A stretch of 64,000 nt of DNA from Sphingobium sp. (GTDB lineage: Bacteria; Pseudomonadota; Alphaproteobacteria; Sphingomonadales; Sphingomonadaceae): NCBI GenBank assembly GCA_003248935.1, contig QFQF01000001.1, forward strand, positions 372,001 through 436,000, given 5' to 3'. The translations under genes and the position numbers were made by a program. Under the pieces are notes generated by a model. That model saw only the letters and a list, made by a program, of their open reading frames with translations. It had not been told where the DNA came from and did no database searches. Shown piece by piece: positions 43,113 through 52,099 of this stretch. Position 1 is the first letter of the stretch; every line of letters begins with the position of its first letter.

Positions 43113-43790
43113 TCACGGGCCGATCCTGTACCCCGCACCGCGCACGGTGTGGATCAGGGGCGCCTCGCCCTCCACGTCGATCTTGCGGCGCAGGCGGCTG
43201 ATATGCACGTCGATGACGTTGGTGCCGGGATCGAAATGATAGTCCCAGACGCCCTCCAGCAGCATCGTGCGCGTGACCACCTGCCCGGCATGACGCATCA
43301 GATATTCGACCAGCCGGAATTCGCGCGGCTGCAACTCTATGGCGCGGTCGCCGCGCCGCACCTCCCGCTTCAGCAGGTCCATGCGCAGGTTCTCGCACAC
43401 CAGTTCGGTCTCGACCGGCGTGCCGCTGCCCCGCCGCCGCATCAGCAGTTCGAGACGGGCGAGCAACTCGGCGAAGGCGAAGGGCTTCACCAGATAATCG
43501 TCCGATCCGGCGGTCAGGCCCTTCACCCGGTCATCGACCGATCCCAGCGCCGACAGGAACAGGACGGGCGTCTCGATGCCCGCCGCGCGCAATGCCTGCA
43601 GTACGGCAAGGCCGTCCATGCCCGGCAGCATCCGGTCCAGCACGATCGCGTCGTATCCGCCGTCGCTCGCCTGGAACAGGCCGTCCCGCCCGTCCGCCGC
43701 GTGATCGCCGACATGTCCGTGCTCGGCCAGCCCTTTCAGGATGAAGTCGGCCGTCGTGCGGTCGTCCTCAACGACCAGTATCTTGCCCAT
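43113..43790 (-). CDS. OmpR-family response regulator
   Basis: A 225-residue regulator. The receiver domain has the acidic pair EDD at residues 8-10, the phospho-acceptor Asp52 in IVLDRMLPGMDG, and the conserved Lys in VKPFAF. The C-terminal winged-helix DNA-binding domain has LQPREFRLVEYLMRH, TRTMLLEGVWDYHFDPGTNVIDVHISRLRRKI (given in part) and the final VRGAGYRI. It overlaps the PDZ gene by 23 bases at its start and is followed by its kinase. Likely targets include the divergent VirJ-DUF2147-mprF-acvB operon (inferred). Confidence 0.93.
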   Translation of the reverse strand: MGKILVVEDDRTTADFILKGLAEHGHVGDHAADGRDGLFQASDGGYDAIVLDRMLPGMDGLAVLQALRAAGIETPVLFLSALGSVDDRVKGLTAGSDDYLVKPFAFAELLARLELLMRRRGSGTPVETELVCENLRMDLLKREVRRGDRAIELQPREFRLVEYLMRHAGQVVTRTMLLEGVWDYHFDPGTNVIDVHISRLRRKIDVEGEAPLIHTVRGAGYRIGP

Positions 43791-44229
43791 AAGTCTCCGA
43801 TCCCCTGCATCGGTCCAGTCTTGTCACAAGGTGGGTGCGATCGCGTAACACGTCCAGTGTCACCCGGCACCCGATATCGTCGAGCTGGCGGATCGCCGCC
43901 CGCTCGTCCTGCGGCCTCCGGCCTCCGATCGCCATCAGCCTGTCGCCCGCGACCACGCCCGCGCGTTCGGCTGGGCCGTCGGTCATGACGCTCGTCACCA
44001 CCACACCGCGGCCGTGGCCAAGGTCGGACACGGTCAGCCCGGCGGCGGCCGACGCGCTGCCGTCGCTCATCGCCGGATCGACCGGCATGCGCGTGATCAG
44101 CAGCAGCGGCCCGGCGGACAAGGCGAGCAGCGCGATCCCCAGCAGGGGGCGCCGCGCCGCGCGCATGGCCCGGCGCAGGCTGCCCGGCGGTGTCTCGTCC
44201 CGCTCTGTCCGGATGGCGTTCTGGCCCAT
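43768..44229 (-). CDS. Membrane-anchored PDZ-domain protein
   Basis: A 153-residue protein with one N-terminal helix (about residues 28-46) and a single PDZ domain with GVVVTSVMTDGPAERAGVVAGDRLMAIGG (given in part) near residue 75. PDZ domains bind C termini or unfolded segments. It has no protease domain. As first gene of the PDZ-regulator-kinase operon, it may modulate the kinase or sense envelope damage. It starts at MGQNAIRTE, divergent from the VirJ-like gene with 130 bases between starts. Confidence 0.8.
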   Translation of the reverse strand: MGQNAIRTERDETPPGSLRRAMRAARRPLLGIALLALSAGPLLLITRMPVDPAMSDGSASAAAGLTVSDLGHGRGVVVTSVMTDGPAERAGVVAGDRLMAIGGRRPQDERAAIRQLDDIGCRVTLDVLRDRTHLVTRLDRCRGSETYGQDTGR

Positions 44230-44359
44230 GCCGACGCGATAGCGCAGCCCATACGTTCGTACGATTTCCGCCGCATGACGAAAATGTCATCTGCCTGCCA
44301 CCGCCCGCCCCGTGCCCGGCGCCTAGGAACACGCACAGGAGGACGCCCAGGAGGACGCA

Positions 44360-45145
44360 ATGCCCCGGCCAACACGCAGCATCACCCGCTTTATGGGCCT
44401 GCTCATCGCCCTGGCGATCGCCTGCACGCTGGCACTTGCCTGGCTCGGCTATTTCGCCGCCTCGCCCTTCGTCGACATCCCGCCGCACGGCCGCCCGCGC
44501 CGGGACGTGGCCGCCGTCTTCCTGTCGGGCGACATGGGGCTGAAGGTCGGCATAGCGCCCAGGATCGTCCAGGCCCTCGCCGACCGGGGAATAACCGTCA
44601 TCGGCGTCAATGCGCTCGCCGCCTTCCGCAGCCAGACGACACCCGCCGACGCCCTTGCCGTCGTCGAACAGGCGATGGCGCGCGCGACCCGCATCAGCGG
44701 CGCGGGTCACGTGATGCTGGTCGGGCAGTCGTTCGGCGCCGACATGCTGCATGTGGCGCTGGCGCGCCTGCCCCGGACGATGCGGCCGCGCGTCCCGCTC
44801 GTCGCGCTGATCGTGCCGGGCGCGACCGTCGAATATCGCGCCTCGCCCGCCGAACTGTTCACCTTCCTGATCGGGGAGGCGGACGCTCTGCCGACCGCCC
44901 GCACGCTCGACTGGGCACCGGTGCTGTGCGTGTTCGGACAGGAGGAGGCGAACAGCCTGTGCCCGCTGATGTGGCAGCAGAACGTCCACGCCGTCGCACT
45001 GCCCGGCGGCCATCCGCTGCACAATGACGCGAACGCCGTCGTCCGGGCCCTCGACGACGCGATGGCGCGCGCGGGCCTGACCGCCGCCGGCCCCGGCCAC
45101 GCTGCTGCTTCGGCCGATCCGATCCGCCGGCTAACCGATTTGTAA
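44360..45145 (+). CDS. VirJ/AcvB-type alpha/beta hydrolase, single domain
   Basis: A 261-residue protein with an N-terminal signal or anchor helix (about residues 12-34). It has one VirJ-type domain: AAVFLSGDMGLKVGIAPRIV, the GQSFGAD nucleophile elbow with Ser124, and HPLHND near the C terminus as the likely catalytic His. Agrobacterium AcvB, whose VirJ domain is homologous, hydrolyses lysyl-phosphatidylglycerol in the periplasm. A two-domain AcvB is also present three genes downstream, so this module holds two such hydrolases. It is the first gene of the operon, divergent from the PDZ/two-component genes. Confidence 0.8.
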   Translation: MPRPTRSITRFMGLLIALAIACTLALAWLGYFAASPFVDIPPHGRPRRDVAAVFLSGDMGLKVGIAPRIVQALADRGITVIGVNALAAFRSQTTPADALAVVEQAMARATRISGAGHVMLVGQSFGADMLHVALARLPRTMRPRVPLVALIVPGATVEYRASPAELFTFLIGEADALPTARTLDWAPVLCVFGQEEANSLCPLMWQQNVHAVALPGGHPLHNDANAVVRALDDAMARAGLTAAGPGHAAASADPIRRLTDL

Positions 45146-45229
45146 CGTCGCGATCATCGCGGGCGCATGTGGCGGCGCCTATTCCGCCGGCCACAGCCTC
45201 GGGAGAGGATAACAGGAGGATTTTCGCCG

Positions 45230-45682
45230 ATGCCGCATAACCATGGGAGGCCACTCACCGGCGCCCTGCTCCTTGTCCTGGGCGCGTCGCTCGCGACCGC
45301 GGGCGCGCAGGCGAAGCCGCTTGCCCGCCCCGATGCCCAGGCAGAGATGCAGGCGATCGCGGGTACCTGGATCAACCCCAAGGGCAGCGTCGCCGTCCAC
45401 GCCTCAAACTGCGGCGCGCGGCTGTGCGGCTGGGTCAGCTGGGCCTCGCCCACCGCGCTCAACGACGCGGCGGAAGCCGGTGTACCGCGCCTCGTCGGCA
45501 CCGAACTGCTGCAGGATTATCGTCCCGGCACGGGCGGCCGCTGGTCGGGCCGCGTCTACGTCCCGGACATGGGCCGCAGTTTCCAGTCGACGATCGAGCC
45601 GGTCGACGCGGAGCATCTGAAGATTTCCGGCTGCATCCTGGGCGGCCTGTTCTGCCGCAGCCAGATCTGGAGGCGGGGATGA
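45230..45682 (+). CDS. DUF2147 exported protein
   Basis: A 150-residue protein; the start MPHNHGRPLTG follows AGGAGG. A signal peptide (ends near GAQA) precedes a DUF2147 domain: IAGTWINPKGSVAVHASNCGARLCGWVSWAS (given in part), the YVPDMGRSF region, and a C-terminal LKISGCILGGLFCRSQIWRR. Four cysteines in the mature part may form disulfides. The fold is a small lipocalin-like barrel of unknown function. It is translationally coupled to mprF (ATGA), which hints at handling of lipid or aminoacyl-lipid in the periplasm. Confidence 0.85.
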   Translation: MPHNHGRPLTGALLLVLGASLATAGAQAKPLARPDAQAEMQAIAGTWINPKGSVAVHASNCGARLCGWVSWASPTALNDAAEAGVPRLVGTELLQDYRPGTGGRWSGRVYVPDMGRSFQSTIEPVDAEHLKISGCILGGLFCRSQIWRRG

Positions 45683-48276
45683 TCGCGCGCTACCGCACAC
45701 AGCTCACCATCGCCGCCGTGCTGCTGCTCGCCGCGCTCGGCCTTGCCGCGCTCGCACATCTGCTGGGCGAGGTGCGGCTGCGCGACATCCGCGCGGCGAT
45801 CCACGCCATTCCGGCCAGCGGCCTGCTGCTCGCCCTCGGCCTCACGGCGGTCAGCTACCTGACGCTGACGCTGTACGACGTGCTGGCGCTGCGGGTCATC
45901 GGGCGGCCGCTGCCCTGGCGCACCGCTGCGCTCGCCTCCTTCACCAGCTACACGCTCAGCCACAATCTGGGCCTGTCGCTGCTGACCGGCGGCTCTGCGC
46001 GCTACCGGGTGTACAGCGCCGCCGGGCTCTCCGCCGGGGACACCGCACGCGTCGTCGCGATTGCCAGCATGACTTTCTGGATGGGCGTGTTCACTCTCGC
46101 CGGTGCGATGCTCGCCTTCGCCGACCATGCGCCGGGCATCGAGGCGCTGGGCCTTGCCTCCACCTGGGCGCGGATCACCGGCTTCGGCATCCTTGCGGGC
46201 ATCGGCTGCGCGATCCTGCTCGCCGGACCGCACGGACGGACGGTGCGCTGGCGCCGCTGGTCGCTGCCGCTGCCCGGACGCGGGCTGATGCTGGCGCAGA
46301 TCGGGGTGTCCGGCGTCGATCTCGTCGCCGCCAGCGCCGCCCTGTTCGTGCTGGTTCCCGGCATCCACGGCGACGCCTGGCCCGCCTTCTTCATCGGTTA
46401 CACGATCGCGATCATCGCCGTGCTGGTCAGCCACGTACCCGGCGGCGTCGGCATATTCGAGGCGGTGATGATCGCCGCCCTGCCCGTTTCGAACCGTCCC
46501 GGCCTCGTCGCCGCACTGCTCGCCTATCGCCTCGTCTACTACCTGCTCCCGCTCGCGCTCGGCGCCGTCCTCGTCGCCGCGCAGGAGGGGCAGCGCTGGC
46601 GCCGCCCGATCGCCAGCACGTTGCGCGGCGCGCAGATCGTCGCCTCCGGCCTCGCGCCGGTCATGATCTCCGCCCTGGTGTTCATCGGCGGCGTCGTGCT
46701 GCTGGTCTCCGGCGCCCTGCCCGCCGTGCCCGGCCGCATGCGCGACCTCTACGACATGCTGCCGCTGCCGTTCATGGAGGCGTCGCACATGGCCGCCAGC
46801 CTCGCGGGCGCGGCGCTGCTGCTGATGGCGGGAGGTCTCTATCGCCGCCTCGACGGCGCGTTCTGGATGACGCGACTGCTGCTGCTCGCGGGGGCGGCCT
46901 TCTCGCTGCTGAAGGGCCTCGATTACGAGGAGGCGGCGGTCATGCTGCTGATCGCCGCGCTGCTGCAATGGACCCGCCCTGCCTTCTACCGCCACACCCG
47001 CTTCACGGCGGAGGCGCTGAGCCCCGGCTGGCTGGCGACCGTCGCCATCGCCGTCGGCCTGTCGGTCTGGATCGGCTTCTTCGCCTACAAGCATGTCGCC
47101 TATCAAAGCGACCTGTGGTGGCGCTTCGCGCAGAAGGGGGATGCCTCCCGCTTCCTGCGGTCCAGCTTCGCGGTCGCCGTCATGCTGGTGGGCTTCGCGA
47201 TCTGGCGCCTGCTGCGTCCGGCCGACCCCCTGCACGAGGACGCGAGCGAGGACGGCACGCCGCCCGCCGCCGCGCTGAAACTCGCCCGCCGCACAGACTC
47301 CTGCCTGGCGCTGACCGGCGACAAGCGCTTCCTCTGCTCCGCCTCCGGCCGCGCATTCCTGATGTACCAGCGGCGCGGACACAGCTGGATCGTGATGGGC
47401 GACCCCGTCGGCGCACGGGAGGAGTGGTCGGACCTCCTCTGGCAACTGCGTGAGCGCGCCGACGCCGCGCAGGGCCGGATGTTGCTGTACCAGATCAGCG
47501 CCGACGCGCTGCCCACGGCGATCGAACTCGGCCTTCAGACCGTCAAATATGGCGAGGAGGCGCGGGTCGAGCTCTCCAGCTTCACGCTGGAGGGCCCCGC
47601 GGCGCGGCCGCTGCGCTACGCTGTGCGCCGGGCCGAGCGGGAGGGGGCCGTGTTCGAGGTGATCCCGGCCGCGCAGGTGCCGCTGGTCATGGACGAACTG
47701 GCGGGCATTTCGGGCCGCTGGCTGCGGGCGAAGGGCCACCGGGAAAAGGGGTTCAGCGTCGGCCGCTTCGATGCCGCCTATATCGCCCAATGCGACTGCG
47801 CCGTGGTCCGGCAGGAGGGGCGCATCGTCGCTTTCGCCAACATGTGGAAGACGGCCGACCGCTCCGAACTGTCGGTCGACCTGATGCGGCATGACGAAGC
47901 GATGCCCTATGGCACGATGGATTTCCTGTTCACGCACATCATGCAGTGGGGCCAGGCGGAGGGCTATGGCTGGTTCAACCTCGGCCTCGCGCCGCTGTCG
48001 GGGCTGGAGGCGCGCCGCCTCGCCCCGCTCTGGGCAAAGCTCGGCGCCCTGCTCTACCGCCATGGCGAGGCGCTGTACGGGTTCGAGGGGCTGCGCGCCT
48101 ACAAGGACAAGTTCGCGCCCCGTTGGGAGCCGCGCTTCATCGCCGGGCCGCAGGGCCTGTCGCTCGGCCGCGCGCTGATCGACCTTCAGGCGCTGATCGC
48201 CGCCGGTCCCTCGCAGCGCGCCGGCCGCCAGTTGCGGCTTGTCGGCGGCACCGGACACGCCCGGGCCAGCGCATGA
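45679..48276 (+). CDS. mprF: Bifunctional lysyl-phosphatidylglycerol synthetase/flippase MprF (LpiA)
   Basis: An 865-residue membrane protein. Residues 1 to about 520 contain some 13-14 helices (flippase part, with GGVGIFEAV), and about residues 540-850 form the cytosolic transferase with a GNAT-like fold (FLCSASGRAFLMYQRRG, LGLQTVKYGEEARVEL, FSVGRFD, NLGLAPLSG). The enzyme transfers lysine from lysyl-tRNA to phosphatidylglycerol and flips the product, reducing negative surface charge against cationic peptides and acid. It overlaps DUF2147 and is followed by acvB, the same lpiA-acvB order known in rhizobia and Agrobacterium. Confidence 0.93.
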   Translation: MIARYRTQLTIAAVLLLAALGLAALAHLLGEVRLRDIRAAIHAIPASGLLLALGLTAVSYLTLTLYDVLALRVIGRPLPWRTAALASFTSYTLSHNLGLSLLTGGSARYRVYSAAGLSAGDTARVVAIASMTFWMGVFTLAGAMLAFADHAPGIEALGLASTWARITGFGILAGIGCAILLAGPHGRTVRWRRWSLPLPGRGLMLAQIGVSGVDLVAASAALFVLVPGIHGDAWPAFFIGYTIAIIAVLVSHVPGGVGIFEAVMIAALPVSNRPGLVAALLAYRLVYYLLPLALGAVLVAAQEGQRWRRPIASTLRGAQIVASGLAPVMISALVFIGGVVLLVSGALPAVPGRMRDLYDMLPLPFMEASHMAASLAGAALLLMAGGLYRRLDGAFWMTRLLLLAGAAFSLLKGLDYEEAAVMLLIAALLQWTRPAFYRHTRFTAEALSPGWLATVAIAVGLSVWIGFFAYKHVAYQSDLWWRFAQKGDASRFLRSSFAVAVMLVGFAIWRLLRPADPLHEDASEDGTPPAAALKLARRTDSCLALTGDKRFLCSASGRAFLMYQRRGHSWIVMGDPVGAREEWSDLLWQLRERADAAQGRMLLYQISADALPTAIELGLQTVKYGEEARVELSSFTLEGPAARPLRYAVRRAEREGAVFEVIPAAQVPLVMDELAGISGRWLRAKGHREKGFSVGRFDAAYIAQCDCAVVRQEGRIVAFANMWKTADRSELSVDLMRHDEAMPYGTMDFLFTHIMQWGQAEGYGWFNLGLAPLSGLEARRLAPLWAKLGALLYRHGEALYGFEGLRAYKDKFAPRWEPRFIAGPQGLSLGRALIDLQALIAAGPSQRAGRQLRLVGGTGHARASA

Positions 48277-48403
48277 TCGGCCGGCGGACGGGGCGGCGGA
48301 CCGGGCAGCGGACCGGGCAGATGACCGAATTGTCATGCCGCCGCGAAGCCGCCGACAGGTGCGATGGCGCATCAGGGTGACGACAGACAGGAGGGTCCGT
48401 TTC

Positions 48404-49945
48404 ATGCGTTTTCGATTTCCCGGCGGCCGCGCGCTGGTCGCGATCCTCGCGCTCGCCCTGTGCACACACCCCCTGTGTGCGCCCGCCCCCGCGCAGAAGG
48501 CGGGGCCGGAATTGCGGCCGGTCGACCTGCCCGCCGCGACGGCCCCCGCGCCCGCCTTCACCCGCGACATCCCCGGCGACGGCATCGCGGAAAGCAACTA
48601 CGTCATGCGCCCCTTCGGGCAGGTCAACGTGTTCCGGCCACAGGGCAATCCGCGCGGCGTGGTGCTGGTCCTCTCCGGCGACGGCGGCTGGAGCCCGGTG
48701 GAGGTCGCCATGTCGCGCGCGCTGGCGGCAAAGGGCATGCTGGTCGGCGGCGTCTCGACCACCGCGCTCATGAAGGCGCTTGAGGCGTCGAAGGGCAGCA
48801 AGTGCGTCAACCCCAATTATCCGCTGATCGACCTGTCCCAGGATCTTCAGCACCGCATGGGCGTGCGCGCTTATATGAAGCCCATCCTCTTCGGCTGGTC
48901 ATCCGGCGCGACCGTCGCCTATGCCGCGCTCGCCCAGTGGCCCAATGCCGGCTATCAGGCGGTCGCCTCGCTCGGCTTCTCCGCCGACCTGCCGGGCGTC
49001 AAGCCCTGGTGCAAGGCGCCGGGCTTTGCCTATCGCCCGATCGCCAAGCCGGAGAAAGGCTGGCTCTTCTCCCCCAATCCGCAGGTGAAGGTGCCCTGGA
49101 TCGTGCTTCAGGGGCAGCAGGATCAGGTCGTCAGTCCCGCCGCCGCGCGCAGCTTCGCGCTGAAGGTGCCGACCGCGCACCTCATCGAACTGCCCCGCGT
49201 CGGCCACGGCTTCGCGATGCAGAACCAGTGGCTGCCGCAGTTCATGACCACGCTCGATCCGATGCTGGCCCGCGCCGCGCCGCAGGAGGATGCGGCGCTG
49301 CCCGCCGGCCTGCCGCTGACCATCGTGCCCGCCCGGCCCGGCACCGCCACGCGCAACGCCGACACGATGGCCGTGCTCTATTCGGGCGACGGCGGCTGGG
49401 TCGGCCTCGACCGCGACGTCGCGGGGCAACTCGCGGCGGCGGGCATTCCCGTCGTGGGCATGGACAGCCTGTCCTATTTCTGGTCGGCGCGCACGCCGCG
49501 CGGGGCGGGCGCCGATCTCAGCCGGATCGTCTCGCGCTTCTCCGCCCGCTGGCACCGGCCCCGCGTGCTGCTCGTCGGCTACAGCTTCGGTGCGGACGTG
49601 ATGCCCTACATGATCGCCAACATGGCGCCCGCCGCCCGCGCGCGGATCGCCGGGGTCACGCTGCTGGGCCTCAGCCCGTCGGCTGACTTCCAGTTCCACC
49701 TGACTTCATGGCTGGACATCTCGTCGGGCGACAGCCTGCCGACCGTGCCCGCCGTCGCGCGCCTGTCCGGCCTGCCGGTCCGCTGCGTGCGCGGCGCGCA
49801 GGAAAGCGACAGCGCCTGCGCCGCCCTGCCCCGCAACAGCGCGACCGTGGTCGTCGTGCCCGGCGGCCACCATTTCGACCGCAACGCCCCGCTGCTCGCC
49901 CGGATCATCCTGGGCGGTCAGCCCCCGGCCGCCACGCGCACCTGA
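48404..49945 (+). CDS. acvB: AcvB-type periplasmic lysyl-phosphatidylglycerol hydrolase, two VirJ-like domains
   Basis: A 513-residue exported protein; the start MRFRFPGGRALV follows GGAGGG, and a signal peptide ends near PAQ. The N-terminal hydrolase-like domain holds GWSSGAT with Ser166. The C-terminal VirJ domain holds VLYSGDGGWVGLDRDVA, the GYSFGADVM elbow with Ser394 and a C-terminal VVVPGGHHFDRN with the likely catalytic His. Agrobacterium AcvB has the same layout and degrades lysyl-PG made by LpiA. The pairing with mprF upstream supports a synthesis/turnover cycle. Confidence 0.88.
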   Translation: MRFRFPGGRALVAILALALCTHPLCAPAPAQKAGPELRPVDLPAATAPAPAFTRDIPGDGIAESNYVMRPFGQVNVFRPQGNPRGVVLVLSGDGGWSPVEVAMSRALAAKGMLVGGVSTTALMKALEASKGSKCVNPNYPLIDLSQDLQHRMGVRAYMKPILFGWSSGATVAYAALAQWPNAGYQAVASLGFSADLPGVKPWCKAPGFAYRPIAKPEKGWLFSPNPQVKVPWIVLQGQQDQVVSPAAARSFALKVPTAHLIELPRVGHGFAMQNQWLPQFMTTLDPMLARAAPQEDAALPAGLPLTIVPARPGTATRNADTMAVLYSGDGGWVGLDRDVAGQLAAAGIPVVGMDSLSYFWSARTPRGAGADLSRIVSRFSARWHRPRVLLVGYSFGADVMPYMIANMAPAARARIAGVTLLGLSPSADFQFHLTSWLDISSGDSLPTVPAVARLSGLPVRCVRGAQESDSACAALPRNSATVVVVPGGHHFDRNAPLLARIILGGQPPAATRT

Positions 49946-49969
49946 ACGCCTGGCGGCCGCGCATTCCGG

Positions 49970-50296
49970 TCAGGAAAAATGCACCGCCAGCCACACGGTC
50001 GGCGGATCGGCGCTGGTCCAGGTGACGCGGTGCCTGCGCCCGGCGGGGATCAGATGCTGGTCCCCCGGGCGCAACGCATGCTCGCCCCCGCCCTCACCCT
50101 CGCCCTCGATCCAGAGGCGCGCGCCGCCCGCCAGCAGCAGCACCCATTCGTCCCACGCCTGGCAATAGGGCGCGTCGACCGGCGTCACCTGCCCGGCGGA
50201 CACGATCCGCTCGATGCGGACGCCGGGCCGCCTGAGGATGTCCTCGAACTGTTCGTCCGCGCTGGCGGACGGCAGGTCGTCGAGCACGTTCCGCAT
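49970..50296 (-). CDS. Cupin-domain protein
   Basis: A 108-residue single cupin barrel starting at MRNVLDDLPSAS with GGGAGG upstream. Features are CQAWDEWVLLLAGGARLWIEG, LRPGDQHLIPAGRRHRV (the second metal motif with PAGxxHRV) and a final TVWLAVHF strand. The EWVLLLxG pattern resembles cupins of the phosphoribosylaminoimidazole-carboxylase-like label, but no enzymatic role is known. A GEGEGGGEH loop is slightly repetitive. It follows gabD by 32 bases on the same strand and may be co-transcribed. Confidence 0.75.
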   Translation of the reverse strand: MRNVLDDLPSASADEQFEDILRRPGVRIERIVSAGQVTPVDAPYCQAWDEWVLLLAGGARLWIEGEGEGGGEHALRPGDQHLIPAGRRHRVTWTSADPPTVWLAVHFS

Positions 50297-50328
50297 CGCA
50301 ACCTCCCGTCCGTTCAGCCGGTCCCGGC

Positions 50329-51768
50329 TCACGCGTTGGCGATGACCACCGACCGCGTGTTCAGATACGCGTCGAGCGCTTCCGGCCCGCCTTCGGTGCC
50401 ATAGCCCGAATCCTTGATGCCCCCGAACGGCATCTCGGCGGACGGCATCGCGGGCATGTTCACCCACAGCATGCCCACCTCGACCCGCCGGGTCAGCAGG
50501 TCGGCATTGGCCAGCGACCGGGTGAACGCATAGCCCGCAAGCCCGAACGACAGCCGGTTCGCCTCCGCGATCGCCTCGTCCAGTTGGTCGAACCCGCGAA
50601 TGCCCGCGACCGGGCCGAACGGCTCGTCGTTGAACAGCCGCGCGTCGAGCGGCACGTCGGACAGCACGGTGGGCTGCCAGAAATTGCCGACGTCGCCGAT
50701 GCGCGCGCCACCGGTCAGCACCTTCGCGCCCCGGTCCACGGCATCCTGCTGGAACTCGGCCATCGCCGCCAGGCGGCGTTCGTTGGCGAGCGGCCCCATC
50801 TGCGTGCCGTCGGCCAGGCCGTCACCGACCTTCACGCCCTGCGCGAGCGCGGTCAGCGCCTCGGCGAACTGGGCCTTGACGCTGTTGTGCACCAGGAAGC
50901 GGGTCGGCGAGATGCAGACCTGCCCGGCGTTGCGGAACTTCGCGCCGCCCACGCTCTTCACCGCCAGCGCCACGTCGGCATCCTCGCACACGATCACCGG
51001 CGCATGGCCGCCCAGCTCCATCGACACCCGCTTCATATATTTGCCCGCCTGGCCCGCGAGCAGCTTGCCCACCGGCGTCGACCCGGTGAAGGTGATCTTG
51101 CGGATGATCGGGCTGGCGATCAGATATTCGGAGATCTCCGCCGGATTGCCGTAGACCAGACCCAGCACGCCCTCGGGCAGGCCGGCGTCCTGGAATGCCC
51201 TGATCAGCGCCGCCGGGCTCGCCGGGGTCTCCTCCGGCGCCTTGACGATCATCGAACAGCCCGCCGCCAGCCCTGCGGAAATCTTCCGCACGATCTGGTT
51301 CACCGGGAAGTTCCACGGCGTGAACGCGGCGACGGGGCCGACCGGGTCCTTCACGACCATCTGGCGCGTCGACAGGGTGGTGCGATGCGGGACAAGGCGG
51401 CCGTAGACGCGAAAGCCCTCCTCCGCGAACCAGTCGATGATGTCGCCGGCGGCGCCCGTTTCCGCGCGCGCCTCGGCCAGCGGCTTGCCTTGCTCCAGCG
51501 TCAGCAGCCGGGCGATGTCGCCCGCCCGCTCGCGCATCAGTTCCGCTGCCTTGCGCAGGATCTTGCTGCGGGCGGCGGGGGTGAAGTCGCGCCACGTCTC
51601 AAACCCGCGCTGCGCCGCCGCGAGCGCACGGTCGAGGTCGGCGCGCCCGGCATGGGCGACCCGGCCGATCTCTTCCCCGGTCGCGGGGTTCTGCACGGGC
51701 AGCGAGCGCCCGTCCGCCGCATCCTGCCATATGCCGTCGATGAAGAGCCGGGTGTCAGGATAGGCCAA
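50329..51768 (-). CDS. gabD: NAD(P)-dependent succinate-semialdehyde dehydrogenase
   Basis: A 479-residue aldehyde dehydrogenase. I chose the TTG at 51768 because GGAG lies 8 bases upstream and the protein then begins AYPDTRLFIDGIWQDA, the family N terminus; the upstream frame is not conserved in character. Visible are FTPWNFPVNQIVRK, FTGSTPVGKLL, ELGGHAPVIV with the general-base Glu, and GQVCISPTRF with the catalytic Cys. The family oxidises succinate semialdehyde to succinate. The alternative of glutarate-semialdehyde activity (DavD) cannot be excluded. Confidence 0.85.
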   Translation of the reverse strand: MAYPDTRLFIDGIWQDAADGRSLPVQNPATGEEIGRVAHAGRADLDRALAAAQRGFETWRDFTPAARSKILRKAAELMRERAGDIARLLTLEQGKPLAEARAETGAAGDIIDWFAEEGFRVYGRLVPHRTTLSTRQMVVKDPVGPVAAFTPWNFPVNQIVRKISAGLAAGCSMIVKAPEETPASPAALIRAFQDAGLPEGVLGLVYGNPAEISEYLIASPIIRKITFTGSTPVGKLLAGQAGKYMKRVSMELGGHAPVIVCEDADVALAVKSVGGAKFRNAGQVCISPTRFLVHNSVKAQFAEALTALAQGVKVGDGLADGTQMGPLANERRLAAMAEFQQDAVDRGAKVLTGGARIGDVGNFWQPTVLSDVPLDARLFNDEPFGPVAGIRGFDQLDEAIAEANRLSFGLAGYAFTRSLANADLLTRRVEVGMLWVNMPAMPSAEMPFGGIKDSGYGTEGGPEALDAYLNTRSVVIANA

Positions 51769-51947
51769 TCTTACGTCTCCATGATTGCGCGCATGCCGAC
51801 GGCATGGGTCTTGAGGAACGGTGCCCATATCGGCTGCCATTATACGCACGACAACCCCCGGCAAAAGAATGCTGGGCGCACGCGGAGCATAGCCGGAGAG
51901 AAGGTCTTGTGATGCGACTGAGTGGTAAGGGCCACAAGCGGCGGCCA

Positions 51948-52021
51948 TGGAGCGGGTGAAGGGAATCGAACCCTCGTCGTAAGCTTGGGAAGCTTCTGCT
52001 CTGCCATTGAGCTACACCCGC
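51948..52021 (-). tRNA. tRNA-Gly (anticodon CCC)
   Basis: A 74-base cloverleaf on the minus strand. The acceptor stem is GCGGGTG/CACCCGC with an encoded TCCA end. The D-stem is GCTC/GAGC, the anticodon loop TTCCCAA gives CCC, and the T-loop is TCGATTC. The closing pair of the anticodon stem is weak. It matches the known glycine CCC isoacceptor pattern. Confidence 0.93.
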
Positions 52022-52099
52022 GTCGTGGCGGATTTGATCGGTTTCCACCGGCCGGTCAAGGGGCATTGCGATATCCGCCTGCCCCTCCGGCCCCGGCGT

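Noticed and set aside
45556..48597. A 1013-residue open frame on the minus strand opposite mprF
   Set aside because: It is Arg/Gln/His/Gly-rich without family motifs, lies opposite a clear MprF coding sequence, and is explained by high GC at third codon positions.
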